Of a stretch of 30,314 nucleotides of DNA, positions 1 through 8,225 are shown in pieces; the stretch's first letter is position 1; every line of letters starts with the position of its first letter. This stretch comes from Candidatus Woesearchaeota archaeon (GTDB lineage: Archaea > Nanobdellota > Nanobdellia > Woesearchaeales > JAHWHD01). Below the pieces are notes generated by a model. It saw only the letters and a list, made by a program, of their open reading frames with translations, was not told where the DNA came from and made no database searches. The stretch spans positions 1 through 30,314 of the forward strand of contig JAHWHD010000003.1 in NCBI GenBank assembly GCA_019323525.1, given 5' to 3'. Made by a program: the position numbers and the translations under genes.

Positions 1-1
1 A

Positions 2-3000
2 AGGGTTTCTAAGCTTTACTATGATGGGCTTATAACGCAGCAGGAGTATGAAGATGCATTGTATAAAGGACAGATACCGTTTGTTGCTGCAGGTGAACTA
101 GAGGAAGGCATTGAACCTGTTGAAGGGTTTGGGTATGAAGAGGTGTTTGAGGAAGAGGTTACCAAACCGATAACAAAAGAAGACTTTGATCAAATGCCTA
201 GAAAGATGGAGTTTTCATTTACAGAAGCAGGATTAACCGCCAGCTTCAAATTCAAGGATCAGGACGCGTCTATCTCTCTTACATTCAATGAGGAAGAATG
301 GGGTAAGGTCAAGGACAGAGACTTATCACTATTTTATGTTGATGAAGAGACAAGAACCTTAGTTTACCCAGGACCAGTAGAACTGGCGCCAAAAGAAGAG
401 GCTCCTTACTATATTGATAATTTAGCACCAAGAGAACTTACTGTGGATAAAAGTAAGATTCAAAGAATGAGTGCTGTAGATGTTGGCAGCCTATTAAGAG
501 ATTTGGCTGGCGATGAGATTATCTTGTATACAGGTGCTGGCATTTCTATGGCTGGTGAAGAGCCTGTATGGGGCATGAACCAATTTAAAAATGCTCTTGG
601 TTTACTTGACGGAAGTTTCATAGAGGCATTTACAAGCCAAGATAAGACGTCATTAGACAGAATATTATCAAACTTACATGAATTTAGAAGGCAGTTATTT
701 ACAGATGTGACTACAGATGCCCATAAAGCCATAACACAAATAGTGAAGCAAAGGCCAGGAACGCTTGTCATGACTGAGAATATTGATCTTAAGCATGAGG
801 CAGAGGGGAGCAGGTTAGATGCTTTGCATCTGGATAATCCTGAAGAGAGAGGTTTTGATGTTATTAAAGCTAGAAAAGTTCCAAAAGTTCTTATTACAGT
901 TGGTCTTAGTCTGGATGACAGAGCAGTAATACAATATTTGAAGCAAAAAAATCCAGATATGAAAATTGTTTCATTTACTCGTAGTTCGGTTCCTGCATTT
1001 CTAGATGAAACAGATGCCGTAGTGCTAGGAGATGCGCAGGAGACATTGCCTGAGGTGGCTGAAGAACTTAGTGCAATACCAAGAGCTGTTTTAGATGAAC
1101 TTGCAGCTCGACCAGTAGAAGAACTTTCATTTAAAGATATGTCCGCATTCTTTAAGAAATATTTCGGTCAGTTAAAGTACAAAGCAGTTACTTCAGATGC
1201 AGAGTTTACACTAGAGGGTCTTTTCAAAGCACCTGCAAGGGTACAGGAGGGATATTCAATTGAGGAGCATACAGAAAGAGTCTTTAATAATCTAGAAAGT
1301 CAATTAGCTTCCATCGATAAGGGTAAAGAGATACCGCTTGAAGATCCAATTAACTTGTATACGTTTATGAGAGTTATTATGACTCTACACGATATAGGGA
1401 AACCTCTTGCTTTAACAACAGCAAAGCAGCATAAAGAGACGCCCATCATTATGAATGATTTAATGAGCAGACTTGGATTCAAAGAATCACAAATTAATCT
1501 TGCAATTGAGTTAGTTACATCCAATGTGCTCGGGTATGTGCTAAGAGAGGTTCCTTTTACAGCAAATGACGGATTTCATGAAATCAAAGAGTCAAGCCAA
1601 AAGACTGGTTTAGATATACAGACGTATTTCGACATGCTAAAAATAGTGTACATTAGCGATGCTGGGTCTTATCCATCACTAATTCACTTATTTGAAGAAC
1701 GTGATGGCAGATTGTATATAGACTCTAGATTTACAGAGGTTACTAGGCTTGAAAGAATGATTAGCGGAGAGTTGGTTCCTAAAAAAAGGGATACGTTCTT
1801 ATATACTCTAGAAGGCGAGGATGTGAGAGTTAAATTCTTAGAAGGGATTCCTGCAACCAAAGAGGAGGGAGATGAAAGGGTATTAGCAGCCTTTCAGTTT
1901 TATCTACAAAATTCAGAGGATCCTTCTATATTGGATGAGATTGAACAAAGGTTTGGATTAAAACCGTTATTTGAAAGTCCCAGACCCGAAGAGGTTGAAG
2001 CTGCTGCCATAATTACAGAAGAGAGATTCACACTTACATTCGCACAAAGAAAAATACTTAAAGATTCACTTGAGTACATGGTCATTACGCAAGAGGTTTA
2101 TGATGAAGCATTGCGTACCAACACAATGCCGGAGGATAGAGCTTATGTTGAAAAGGTTCTTTATTGGCTGGATCCTGAACATATAGAGATTACGGCAAAA
2201 TGGTGGAGTGTTGGCAAAGGAGATGTCTCGATACTAGAGGATATGCTTAGGAGAGCAGGTGAAGAGGGTGCAGCAAGCATTGCTTGGATAATTGATTCTG
2301 GTCTGGCAACAGTCACTCCTGAAATGAAGGCCAGGATTGATTCGCTGATAGAGCAACTAACTGGGGATGATTCCGATATCGCTGAATCGAAATTAGCATT
2401 GGACATAGGAAATCCTGCAGTTCCTGCTTTAATCGAGGCATTAAAAAGCAGTAACGCGAAATTGCGCGAGGGAGCTGCAGGCACTTTTACAAGAGGTTTC
2501 AATCATCCAAAGATTGCTCCTGCATTAATCGAGGCATTAAAGGTAGAAACTGATCAAGGTATTAAATACACAATTCTGGAAGCACTGAAAGCTAATCCTC
2601 ACCCTGATGCAATCCCTATACTGATACAAAATTATGATTTTGACAGGAAAGCAACGGCAAGAGCATTGGAGGCTATCGGGGGTGAAGAGGTTATAGAGTA
2701 TGTCAGTACAATCAACGAGGTTCCAGCAGCAGAAAAATCGGAGATTTTGTCTGCGAATAAAGAGACATTGGATGTTTTGGCGAATTTCGAGAGACCTTTG
2801 GCAGGCGAGGAAAGGGATTTTCTATACCACACTACTGACCTATTGCTTATGCCACAAATATATAGTTCAGGGGGGTTGAAAGGCCAAAAGGTGGGAGAGA
2901 GAGATGCGTTTATGGACGAGATGCTTTTGAAGGTAAGGCCTGATCTGGCAGATAGAGGGTTCAGCAGAACATATGCCTTGTATGCTCATTTAGATAAAAC

Positions 3001-5062
3001 ACTGAGTGGAATCGATACAATGCCTGACATAGTGCTAAGAATCAAGGTTCCTGAGGAAAGCGTAATAGTGGCTGACGCAGAAAACGTTGTTCGATCAGGA
3101 ACCTTACAACTTAGTATCGATAAAGCAACGCTATATTGGGAAGGAGCAAAAGACCTTAAAACCTATAGACAAGAACTTGAGGCAGGGGAAGTATCTGTTG
3201 AACGTATGGAGGCTTTAATAAAAGATCCTGTGCCGAATGAACAGATACAGATATATCAATATCCGGCAGATATACAGGTACTATTCAAGAAATTAGGTGT
3301 TAAATCTGCAACAGAGGCTTTGGCGCTAGAGGGAATCACGCCATCACAAAAACAATTCCTAGATGAATTACTAGAAAAGGGACAGATTACACGAGAAGAA
3401 TACGACGAGGCAATACGAACAGGAAAGATGCCTTTTGTTGCATCAGCTGAAGGAGAGTTGGCTGTTCCTAGTGAAGGGTTTGGGTATGAGGAGGTGTTTG
3501 AGGAGGCTCCTGATCTAGAACAAATAGTTCAAACATCATTCGAACAACAGGTAAAACAACAGAGAGTAAGCATTGTGATACCTGCGTATAAAGAGACTGA
3601 ACAGACTTTAGGAAGATTGTTGAACAGGTTAGCTGAACAACAGATAAGTGATGATGAAGCTTTTAACAAGGATAATCTTGAGGTCATTGTTTCTATAGGA
3701 ACTGAAGGTCCTGATACTGATACTAGTATAAAGGTTGTTGAGGATTTTATCAGGAACAATCCTGGTATGAATGTCAAGGTAGAGATTAACATGCCGCTTG
3801 GTCCTGGTGGGCAGAGGAATTCTGGTGCAAGGTTGGCAAGTAATGACCTATTACTTTTCCTAGATTCTGATGTTGATATTGAAAAGGACTTTTTATGGAA
3901 AGGGATATTTGAAATGAAGAATAAAGACTTGCAGGTTGCAGGCACGTATGCTGAACTAAAAGATCCTGAGTTTGATATCCTAGATAAAGCGTTCTGGGGT
4001 ATGACAAACACTGCGATGAGGGCGTCACAATACGTTAATCCCCAAGCATTAGGGCAGACCATATTTGTTGATAAGGAGTTGTATGAACAGGTTGGCGGGT
4101 TTGACGAGACAGTTAAGTTTGCCGAAGATGCAAGGTTTGTGAATGCTGCTGCAAAGACTGCCGGCATAGGTAGCTTTAGGATGCTTGAAGATACTACAAC
4201 AGGCTTGAACAGGAGAAGGTTTACTGAGGATAGAGGAATGTTATACCTAAGATTGATTGGAGCTACAATAAAGAACACGTTTGGTGGAAAGGTTAAAGCT
4301 GCGTGGTATCCGTTTGGGGAGTATGAGGATACAAGCACGAGTGTAGAAATAATTGAACCAGAGGCTTTACCAGAGCAAACAGAGGCACCAATAACAGACT
4401 TTACAGGGTTCACTGAAGAGCTAAGACGAGAAAAACCAACACTGGTTGACATAGTACAAAAAATTGCGACAGAACAGGAAAAAATTTCGGCAAAAGAATC
4501 ATTCATTGCCAATGTTCAAGGAAGAGACGTGAATACAAATGAAAGGCCTATAAGTCCAATGTATGGAATCTTAAACAGGGCTAATGCTGCAGAGGTTTTT
4601 TCTAGAGACCTGGGCGAAAAGATAGCTCCAGGAATGTATGGAGGGAAAGCTGTCATTTATAGGGATGATCTAGGGAAGTTGAATATCGCGTTCATGACAG
4701 AGACCAAATCAACACATCACAGGCATGCGTTGGCTACATTAGTGGGGCTTGAGAACCCTGGTTCGCAGAGGTTTTATGATGGAGATCTGGATTCTCCGGA
4801 ATCAGCGAGCTTGTTGCAGAGGTCTGCAGGGTTTGAGTTTTTATACGATGCAAACAAAGGCGAGATAATTGACATAAGACAAGACTCGTGGATAACTAAA
4901 AGGCAGATTGAAAGAGGTATTCAGGTAAGTGATATTGAGAATTTTGTTCTAACACTCTTTGAGAATATTGATGAGGACTTATTGTCAGAGGATTTTAAGG
5001 ATGCGAACTGGCTAGACAATCCAGAGCTAAGTCAACATATACTGCTGTATGCGTCTACTTGA
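2..5062 (+). CDS. Giant multidomain protein (Sir2-like / HD / HEAT / ART-like / GT2), 5' end outside window
   Basis: The frame is open to the left edge (1686 codons visible), so the start lies upstream; the first in-frame TTG at 59 sits inside a repeated linker and is not a start. Counting from that TTG codon: a Sir2-like NAD-binding module at about 140-340 (GAGIS at 159-163, a TENID..H segment at 239-245, VGLSL at 281-285, GDA at 324-326) with no zinc-ribbon cysteines; an HD phosphohydrolase-like module at about 400-535 (H404, HD at 444-445, D534); HEAT-like alpha repeats at about 725-880; an ADP-ribosyltransferase-like module from about 920 (LYHTT at 922-926, then GGLKG) to 1080; a family 2 glycosyltransferase at about 1168-1420 (SIVIPAYKET, DSDVD at 1269-1273); and an unrecognised C-terminal domain. 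SHOCT-like linkers (G.IT.EEYDEA) recur at the left edge, near 670 and near 1100. No transmembrane segment is visible. The Sir2 and ART calls rest on short motifs; GT2 and HD are firmer. Function and localisation are unknown. The 3' end overlaps the convergent gene by 8 bp. Confidence 0.
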   Translation, partial: RVSKLYYDGLITQQEYEDALYKGQIPFVAAGELEEGIEPVEGFGYEEVFEEEVTKPITKEDFDQMPRKMEFSFTEAGLTASFKFKDQDASISLTFNEEEWGKVKDRDLSLFYVDEETRTLVYPGPVELAPKEEAPYYIDNLAPRELTVDKSKIQRMSAVDVGSLLRDLAGDEIILYTGAGISMAGEEPVWGMNQFKNALGLLDGSFIEAFTSQDKTSLDRILSNLHEFRRQLFTDVTTDAHKAITQIVKQRPGTLVMTENIDLKHEAEGSRLDALHLDNPEERGFDVIKARKVPKVLITVGLSLDDRAVIQYLKQKNPDMKIVSFTRSSVPAFLDETDAVVLGDAQETLPEVAEELSAIPRAVLDELAARPVEELSFKDMSAFFKKYFGQLKYKAVTSDAEFTLEGLFKAPARVQEGYSIEEHTERVFNNLESQLASIDKGKEIPLEDPINLYTFMRVIMTLHDIGKPLALTTAKQHKETPIIMNDLMSRLGFKESQINLAIELVTSNVLGYVLREVPFTANDGFHEIKESSQKTGLDIQTYFDMLKIVYISDAGSYPSLIHLFEERDGRLYIDSRFTEVTRLERMISGELVPKKRDTFLYTLEGEDVRVKFLEGIPATKEEGDERVLAAFQFYLQNSEDPSILDEIEQRFGLKPLFESPRPEEVEAAAIITEERFTLTFAQRKILKDSLEYMVITQEVYDEALRTNTMPEDRAYVEKVLYWLDPEHIEITAKWWSVGKGDVSILEDMLRRAGEEGAASIAWIIDSGLATVTPEMKARIDSLIEQLTGDDSDIAESKLALDIGNPAVPALIEALKSSNAKLREGAAGTFTRGFNHPKIAPALIEALKVETDQGIKYTILEALKANPHPDAIPILIQNYDFDRKATARALEAIGGEEVIEYVSTINEVPAAEKSEILSANKETLDVLANFERPLAGEERDFLYHTTDLLLMPQIYSSGGLKGQKVGERDAFMDEMLLKVRPDLADRGFSRTYALYAHLDKTLSGIDTMPDIVLRIKVPEESVIVADAENVVRSGTLQLSIDKATLYWEGAKDLKTYRQELEAGEVSVERMEALIKDPVPNEQIQIYQYPADIQVLFKKLGVKSATEALALEGITPSQKQFLDELLEKGQITREEYDEAIRTGKMPFVASAEGELAVPSEGFGYEEVFEEAPDLEQIVQTSFEQQVKQQRVSIVIPAYKETEQTLGRLLNRLAEQQISDDEAFNKDNLEVIVSIGTEGPDTDTSIKVVEDFIRNNPGMNVKVEINMPLGPGGQRNSGARLASNDLLLFLDSDVDIEKDFLWKGIFEMKNKDLQVAGTYAELKDPEFDILDKAFWGMTNTAMRASQYVNPQALGQTIFVDKELYEQVGGFDETVKFAEDARFVNAAAKTAGIGSFRMLEDTTTGLNRRRFTEDRGMLYLRLIGATIKNTFGGKVKAAWYPFGEYEDTSTSVEIIEPEALPEQTEAPITDFTGFTEELRREKPTLVDIVQKIATEQEKISAKESFIANVQGRDVNTNERPISPMYGILNRANAAEVFSRDLGEKIAPGMYGGKAVIYRDDLGKLNIAFMTETKSTHHRHALATLVGLENPGSQRFYDGDLDSPESASLLQRSAGFEFLYDANKGEIIDIRQDSWITKRQIERGIQVSDIENFVLTLFENIDEDLLSEDFKDANWLDNPELSQHILLYAST
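121..155 (+). repeat. Linker repeat copy A in giant gene
   Basis: A 35-bp segment encoding the linker core GFGYEEVFEE. It matches 3472-3506 at 33 of 35 bases and lies in the same reading frame, following a SHOCT-like G.IT..EY.DA segment in both places. Confidence 0.85.
3472..3506 (+). repeat. Linker repeat copy B in giant gene
   Basis: Second copy of the 35-bp segment at 121-155 (33/35 identical), 3351 bp (1117 codons) downstream. It separates the ART-like module from the GT2 module, so it marks a module boundary. Confidence 0.85.
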
Positions 5063-6002
5063 TAAATCGTAAGCCGGAATGTATGTCTACACCTTTGACC
5101 TTTTTTTTAATGGATGATAGGTGAAAATCTCTTATTTCAAGAGGATCCCTTACATCATAATGGGCAAGCACTTCTGGAGATGTTAATTCTCTGATCAGTT
5201 TTGCAAGGATTTGGGTGAAATTTGCACAGTATTTCTGTTTATCGCAGTCAGGGAGTTCGTATGACCTTAATAATTCAGCAACTGCCCTAAACTCAGGGTC
5301 TAGGTTATCAGCTTCTTCTCTGAAATTTTTATATGTCCATTTATCTCCGAGCATGTAAGGCATCCATTCCTCGAATGATGCGAGCAAATTCCGCATTTTG
5401 CCAAGCCGAACCAGCCTATCCAAGGTCCAGATTTCCACAGAATTTCTGTCAAAAACTGCGAATGTGTTAGGTTTACCATACCAAACACCCAAGCCTCCAG
5501 GGCTTATCAAGTAAAGGCCATTCCTAAGAGTTTGTTTTTTTGATGCGTCAAGTTCAATCAGTCGCTGATTCTGAAAGTTGTAGATGCGGGCATCATGGTT
5601 GTGACCTTCAAATGCGAATCCTATATGCGGGTATTGTTTCGCAATTGCTTCAGCTTCACCAAGATAGTCTTTTGAACTAATTAATCGTTTATCTCCAGAG
5701 ACAGGAATGTGGGTGAATAAAATGTCGCCAACTTCTGTTCTGGCTTCCAGATTTTGTAAGAACTCTTTATTTGTAGGCAGTATCTTTGGAGCATCTTTCC
5801 GCATATCATGATTACCTTTAATACAAACTGCACCCATCTCTCGCAATAGATTGATTACCCTGTTTTCGTCATAGGTCTGACCGTTATGGATGATGTCGCC
5901 CAAGCAGTATGCTCGAGAATAGTTGAAACCCCTTAATCCGTCATGGAACCTACTTAGATTATCATAGTTTCCATGAATATCTGAAAATACTATAACCCCC
6001 AT
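5055..6002 (-). CDS. Calcineurin-like metallophosphoesterase
   Basis: A 315-residue protein with the complete metal-binding set of the calcineurin-like phosphoesterase superfamily: SDIHGN (D8, H10), GD at 35-36 (D36), GNHD (N64, H65), FTH (H98) and GHNH (H134, H136). Such enzymes use two metal ions to hydrolyse phosphomonoesters or phosphodiesters, for example nucleotides or phosphoproteins. The substrate here cannot be read from sequence. Beyond about residue 185 is a mostly helical extension that I do not recognise. No signal peptide is visible, so it is probably cytoplasmic. The ATG at 6002 lies about 27 bp downstream of a TATA box on the minus strand, consistent with a leaderless mRNA. 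The stop overlaps the giant gene by 8 bp in a convergent arrangement. Confidence 0.9.
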   Translation of the reverse strand: MGVIVFSDIHGNYDNLSRFHDGLRGFNYSRAYCLGDIIHNGQTYDENRVINLLREMGAVCIKGNHDMRKDAPKILPTNKEFLQNLEARTEVGDILFTHIPVSGDKRLISSKDYLGEAEAIAKQYPHIGFAFEGHNHDARIYNFQNQRLIELDASKKQTLRNGLYLISPGGLGVWYGKPNTFAVFDRNSVEIWTLDRLVRLGKMRNLLASFEEWMPYMLGDKWTYKNFREEADNLDPEFRAVAELLRSYELPDCDKQKYCANFTQILAKLIRELTSPEVLAHYDVRDPLEIRDFHLSSIKKKVKGVDIHSGLRFIK

Positions 6003-6023
6003 GTAAATGCTTATACCAGATTT

Positions 6024-6034
6024 GTTTATAAAGC
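6024..6034 (-). promoter_or_regulatory. TATA box of the phosphoesterase gene
   Basis: On the minus strand the sequence reads GCTTTATAAAC, centred about 27 bp before the ATG at 6002. This is typical spacing for a leaderless archaeal promoter. Confidence 0.6.
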
Positions 6035-6061
6035 TTTCGCCACCTCTCAGTTACAAACAAA

Positions 6062-6071
6062 CTATTTAAAG
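6062..6071 (+). promoter_or_regulatory. TATA box of the 6094 gene
   Basis: CTATTTAAAG is centred about 28 bp upstream of the ATG at 6094, so the transcript should begin at or next to the start codon. Confidence 0.55.
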
Positions 6072-6093
6072 CCACAATATATATTAAAATAAA

Positions 6094-6660
6094 ATGCCGA
6101 ACGGTAATGATTTAAGGAATTATGTTCAAAAGGCCCTGAAAAAGGGGCATTCTGAGAAGACTATTAGAACATACCTTACAAAGAAGAAGTATTCAAAGTC
6201 TGATATCGACACTGCCTTTGTTAAAAAAGAGTTGCCTAAGTTCAATCCAAAGCTAAGGATGATCGAGATTATAGCTGCTGCTGTTATTGTTGTGGTGATA
6301 TTGACATTCTTCTTAGGCAGGGTAGGGTCTGAGACGTGCACAACTGATATCTGTTTTATCCAGAACGCGCAGGAGTGCAAGGACACTACATACATAAAGG
6401 AAGAGGCAGGTACAGGTAGCTTCGTTCTTTATGAAATAAAAGATTGTAATCTTGAGAAAAGTATCCAGACATTTGCTGAGGACGAGCCAATAGAGATAAG
6501 AGACCTATTTGTTAACAAGAAGATGGCGTGTGCTTACAGCAGGGGCGGGTTTGATGAGACTTGGATTGAAAGTATAGTCGCAGGAATTGATGCTTGCGAT
6601 GGGGAGTTAAAAGACGCCATATTTGAGTTAAGGTTAGCGCAGTTCGAGTTGTTAGAGTAA
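6094..6660 (+). CDS. Single-pass membrane protein with helical N-terminal module and Cys-containing outer domain
   Basis: An 188-residue protein that I do not recognise by name. Residues 1-45 form a basic helical module (LRNYVQKALKKGHSEKTIRT, then SKSDIDTAF) of a kind often seen at the N-terminus of DPANN membrane proteins. A transmembrane helix follows at about 56-75 (IIAAAVIVVVILTFFLG). The rest is outside the membrane if the basic N-terminus stays inside, and contains several cysteines (CTTDIC, QECKD, DCN, MACAY, DACDG) that could form disulfides. No catalytic motif is visible. Its promoter region is shared divergently with the phosphoesterase gene, and no operon partner follows closely. 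The call as a real gene is firm because of the promoter, the membrane helix and the lack of any better frame; the function is unknown. Confidence 0.75.
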   Translation: MPNGNDLRNYVQKALKKGHSEKTIRTYLTKKKYSKSDIDTAFVKKELPKFNPKLRMIEIIAAAVIVVVILTFFLGRVGSETCTTDICFIQNAQECKDTTYIKEEAGTGSFVLYEIKDCNLEKSIQTFAEDEPIEIRDLFVNKKMACAYSRGGFDETWIESIVAGIDACDGELKDAIFELRLAQFELLE

Positions 6661-6662
6661 AG

Positions 6663-6671
6663 CTTTTAAAT
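6663..6671 (+). promoter_or_regulatory. TATA box of the PHP-domain gene
   Basis: CTTTTAAAT is centred about 27 bp before the ATG at 6694 and begins directly after the stop of the upstream gene. Confidence 0.6.
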
Positions 6672-6693
6672 CATCTGTTTTCCAATTCTAAGT

Positions 6694-7404
6694 ATGTTAA
6701 AGGCAGATTTTCATATGCACACTAACGAGGATCCAATAGATTTCTGTCTAGGATATTCAGCTAAAGAGTTGATAAAGTACTGTGCAAAGTTAAAGTATAA
6801 GGTTCTTGCTATAACCAACCACGCTTTCAAGCCAAGCCACAGATGTTTTTTCAATAGAGATATTGAGAGTTATGCGAAAAAGCAGGGAATACTGTTAATA
6901 CCTGGTATGGAGGCAAGGATAGATAATAAGGATGTTGTGTTGCTAAATATTAAGCCTGGTACAAAGAAACCTTGCACATTCAGAAGGGTGGAGATGTTAA
7001 GGGATGAAGGTGCTATGGTAATGGCTCCGCATCCAATGTTCAAGTTGCACAGTCTTAACAACTACATATTCAAGAAGATAAAGTTGTTTGATGCTATAGA
7101 GTACAGCCACAACTATACAAAGTATTTTAACATGAACAACCAAGGTATGGAGATTGCTGACGAGTATAACTTACCTCTTGTTGGTACAAGTGACTGTCAT
7201 TACCTGTCGCAACTTGATAAAACATATACAATGGTGGATGCTGCTCTGAACAAGGATAGTGTGCTAGAGGCAATCAGGAAAAAGAAAGTCAGGGTTGTGA
7301 CAAGGCCTTTGAAAACTAGAGAGTATGTATCGATAATGAGTAGAATGTTTTTCAAAGATCTCCTCCTAAAAACCTTTCTTGAACCAAATGGGCATGCGCA
7401 TTAG
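6694..7404 (+). CDS. PHP-domain metal-dependent phosphoesterase
   Basis: A 236-residue protein with the PHP (polymerase and histidinol phosphatase) metal-binding motifs in order: DFHMHT (D5, H7, H9), TNH (H43), PGMEA (E73), APHP (H113) and SDCH (D167, H169). PHP enzymes bind two or three metals and hydrolyse phosphate esters. Relatives include histidinol phosphatases, nucleoside 3',5'-bisphosphate phosphatases and PHP domains of DNA polymerases. This is a stand-alone PHP protein of usual length, and no histidine-biosynthesis genes are nearby, so histidinol phosphatase is not supported. The last 30 residues are basic and hydrophobic. The gene has its own TATA box and looks monocistronic and leaderless. 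Confidence 0.88.
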   Translation: MLKADFHMHTNEDPIDFCLGYSAKELIKYCAKLKYKVLAITNHAFKPSHRCFFNRDIESYAKKQGILLIPGMEARIDNKDVVLLNIKPGTKKPCTFRRVEMLRDEGAMVMAPHPMFKLHSLNNYIFKKIKLFDAIEYSHNYTKYFNMNNQGMEIADEYNLPLVGTSDCHYLSQLDKTYTMVDAALNKDSVLEAIRKKKVRVVTRPLKTREYVSIMSRMFFKDLLLKTFLEPNGHAH

Positions 7405-7438
7405 CGAGACTTTCTATTAAGCCAGTGTCATACGAAAT

Positions 7439-7448
7439 ATTTATAAAG
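7439..7448 (+). promoter_or_regulatory. TATA box of the 7471 gene
   Basis: ATTTATAAAG lies about 28 bp before the ATG at 7471, which fits a leaderless transcript. Confidence 0.65.
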
Positions 7449-7470
7449 CGAGTTCTCTTAAATTTCCTAT

Positions 7471-8076
7471 ATGGCTCTAATACCAAAGGAACCTGGGGAT
7501 ATAAAGGTTGCAAAGTTCAAAATTACATATGCTGGCGAGCATGATACTAAAGAGCTCTATAAACTTATACACGAATGGTTAAAAGATCATGAATGGCAGG
7601 AGATCCAGACTGGAAATCCCAGTGACTGGCACGAGATAATGTATCATGAACGGGTCAGCCCATCAGGCATGACAGACAGATGGATATGGTGGAGGCTTGA
7701 AAAGTTCTCTAAGAACAGGTATTACAAGTATACAATCAACATAGATTTCTTGATGCTTGGGATGAGCAAGGCGCAGATTGTGCATGAGGGTAGAAAGGTC
7801 AAATGCGATAATGGAGAGATAAATATAGAGATTGATGTCAAGATTAAGCTAGACTATAAAGGAGAATGGTCAAAGCATAAGATTCTTACACATTTCAGAA
7901 ATATATTTCCAAAAAGGATATTCAAAACTGACCTTGACAACCATGAAAAGGAGTTGTGGAGAGAGACTTATGATCTGCAAGGAGCTATCAAGAAGTATCT
8001 GCATCTTCGCGGGTTCCTGGCACAGATGGAAGTTGAGCCGTTCTTTATATCCAGGGAGTATGCTATAGGTAAATAG
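7471..8076 (+). CDS. Conserved-looking protein of unknown function
   Basis: A 201-residue soluble protein that I do not recognise. It is rich in aromatic and charged residues (EWLKDHEWQEI, DRWIWWRLEKF, NRYYKYTINIDF). Alternating strand-like stretches in the middle (INIDFLMLG, INIEIDVKIKLDY) suggest an alpha/beta or beta-sandwich fold. A helical C-terminal part is basic (FPKRIFKTDL, GAIKKYLHLRGF). There is no signal peptide, transmembrane helix, cysteine cluster or visible catalytic motif. The ATG is preceded by a well-placed TATA box. The gene is followed by the promoter of the RNA region at 8085-8290 and is not obviously in an operon. Confidence 0.7.
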   Translation: MALIPKEPGDIKVAKFKITYAGEHDTKELYKLIHEWLKDHEWQEIQTGNPSDWHEIMYHERVSPSGMTDRWIWWRLEKFSKNRYYKYTINIDFLMLGMSKAQIVHEGRKVKCDNGEINIEIDVKIKLDYKGEWSKHKILTHFRNIFPKRIFKTDLDNHEKELWRETYDLQGAIKKYLHLRGFLAQMEVEPFFISREYAIGK

Positions 8077-8084
8077 ATAGAAAG

Positions 8085-8094
8085 TTTTTTAAAT
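8085..8094 (+). promoter_or_regulatory. TATA box for the structured RNA / tRNA-Thr unit
   Basis: TTTTTTAAAT is centred about 27 bp upstream of 8116, where a closed RNA secondary structure begins. No comparably good TATA box lies 25-30 bp before tRNA-Thr at 8207, so both RNAs may come from this promoter. Confidence 0.5.
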
Positions 8095-8115
8095 CGGTTA
8101 TTTTTCTGGTTTTAT

Positions 8116-8204
8116 GGTGTAATGCCTATGTAGCATAGGTAGCGACTGGTTTCGGTCGGTCGACACCCAAAGTGCGAAATTGAGCTAAAGCTCAAGTCCC
8201 ACAA
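8116..8204 (+). ncRNA. Candidate structured RNA upstream of tRNA-Thr
   Basis: The stretch codes for no plausible protein but folds well. GGTGT (8116-8120) pairs with ACACC (8163-8167) and encloses two hairpins: CCTATG/CATAGG around TAG (8125-8139) and CGACTG/CGGTCG (8143-8162). A third hairpin, TTGAGC/GCTCAA around TAAA (8180-8195), follows, and an ACA trinucleotide sits at 8201-8203. A TATA box is correctly spaced upstream. The segment at 8122-8143 nearly duplicates the 5' end of the tRNA-Thr gene. It could be a guide RNA, a tRNA-derived fragment or a processed leader of the tRNA transcript. The ACA box alone is too weak to call an H/ACA RNA. Confidence 0.38.
8122..8143 (+). repeat. Direct repeat copy 1, resembling the 5' end of tRNA-Thr
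   Basis: This 22-base segment matches 8205-8225 except for one substitution and one extra base. The core ATGCCT.TGTAGCATA is shared. The second copy covers the tRNA acceptor 5' strand and D-arm. Confidence 0.7.
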
Positions 8205-8225
8205 ATGCCTCTGTAGCATAGTAGC
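8205..8225 (+). repeat. Direct repeat copy 2 (5' end of tRNA-Thr)
   Basis: Partner of 8122-8143, 83 bp downstream. It includes two bases upstream of the tRNA and the first 19 tRNA bases, so the similarity runs past the tRNA boundary. Confidence 0.7.

Noticed and set aside
59..61. TTG as the start of the giant gene
   Set aside because: The frame is open to the left edge, and the residues before it complete a SHOCT-like linker that also occurs inside the protein.
3529..4512. Long minus-strand open frame (327 codons) antisense to the GT2 part of the giant gene
   Set aside because: Its product is Ser/Leu-rich with no motif, while the plus frame has clear GT2 signatures. It is a shadow of codon use.
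8201..8203. H/ACA guide RNA call for the RNA at 8116-8204
   Set aside because: ACA is present, but I cannot find a proper pseudouridylation pocket at the expected distance or a K-turn.
8116..8204. A second complete tRNA upstream of tRNA-Thr
   Set aside because: No acceptor 3' strand or T-arm can be found for it. Only two tRNA-like hairpins within a 5-bp closing stem are present.
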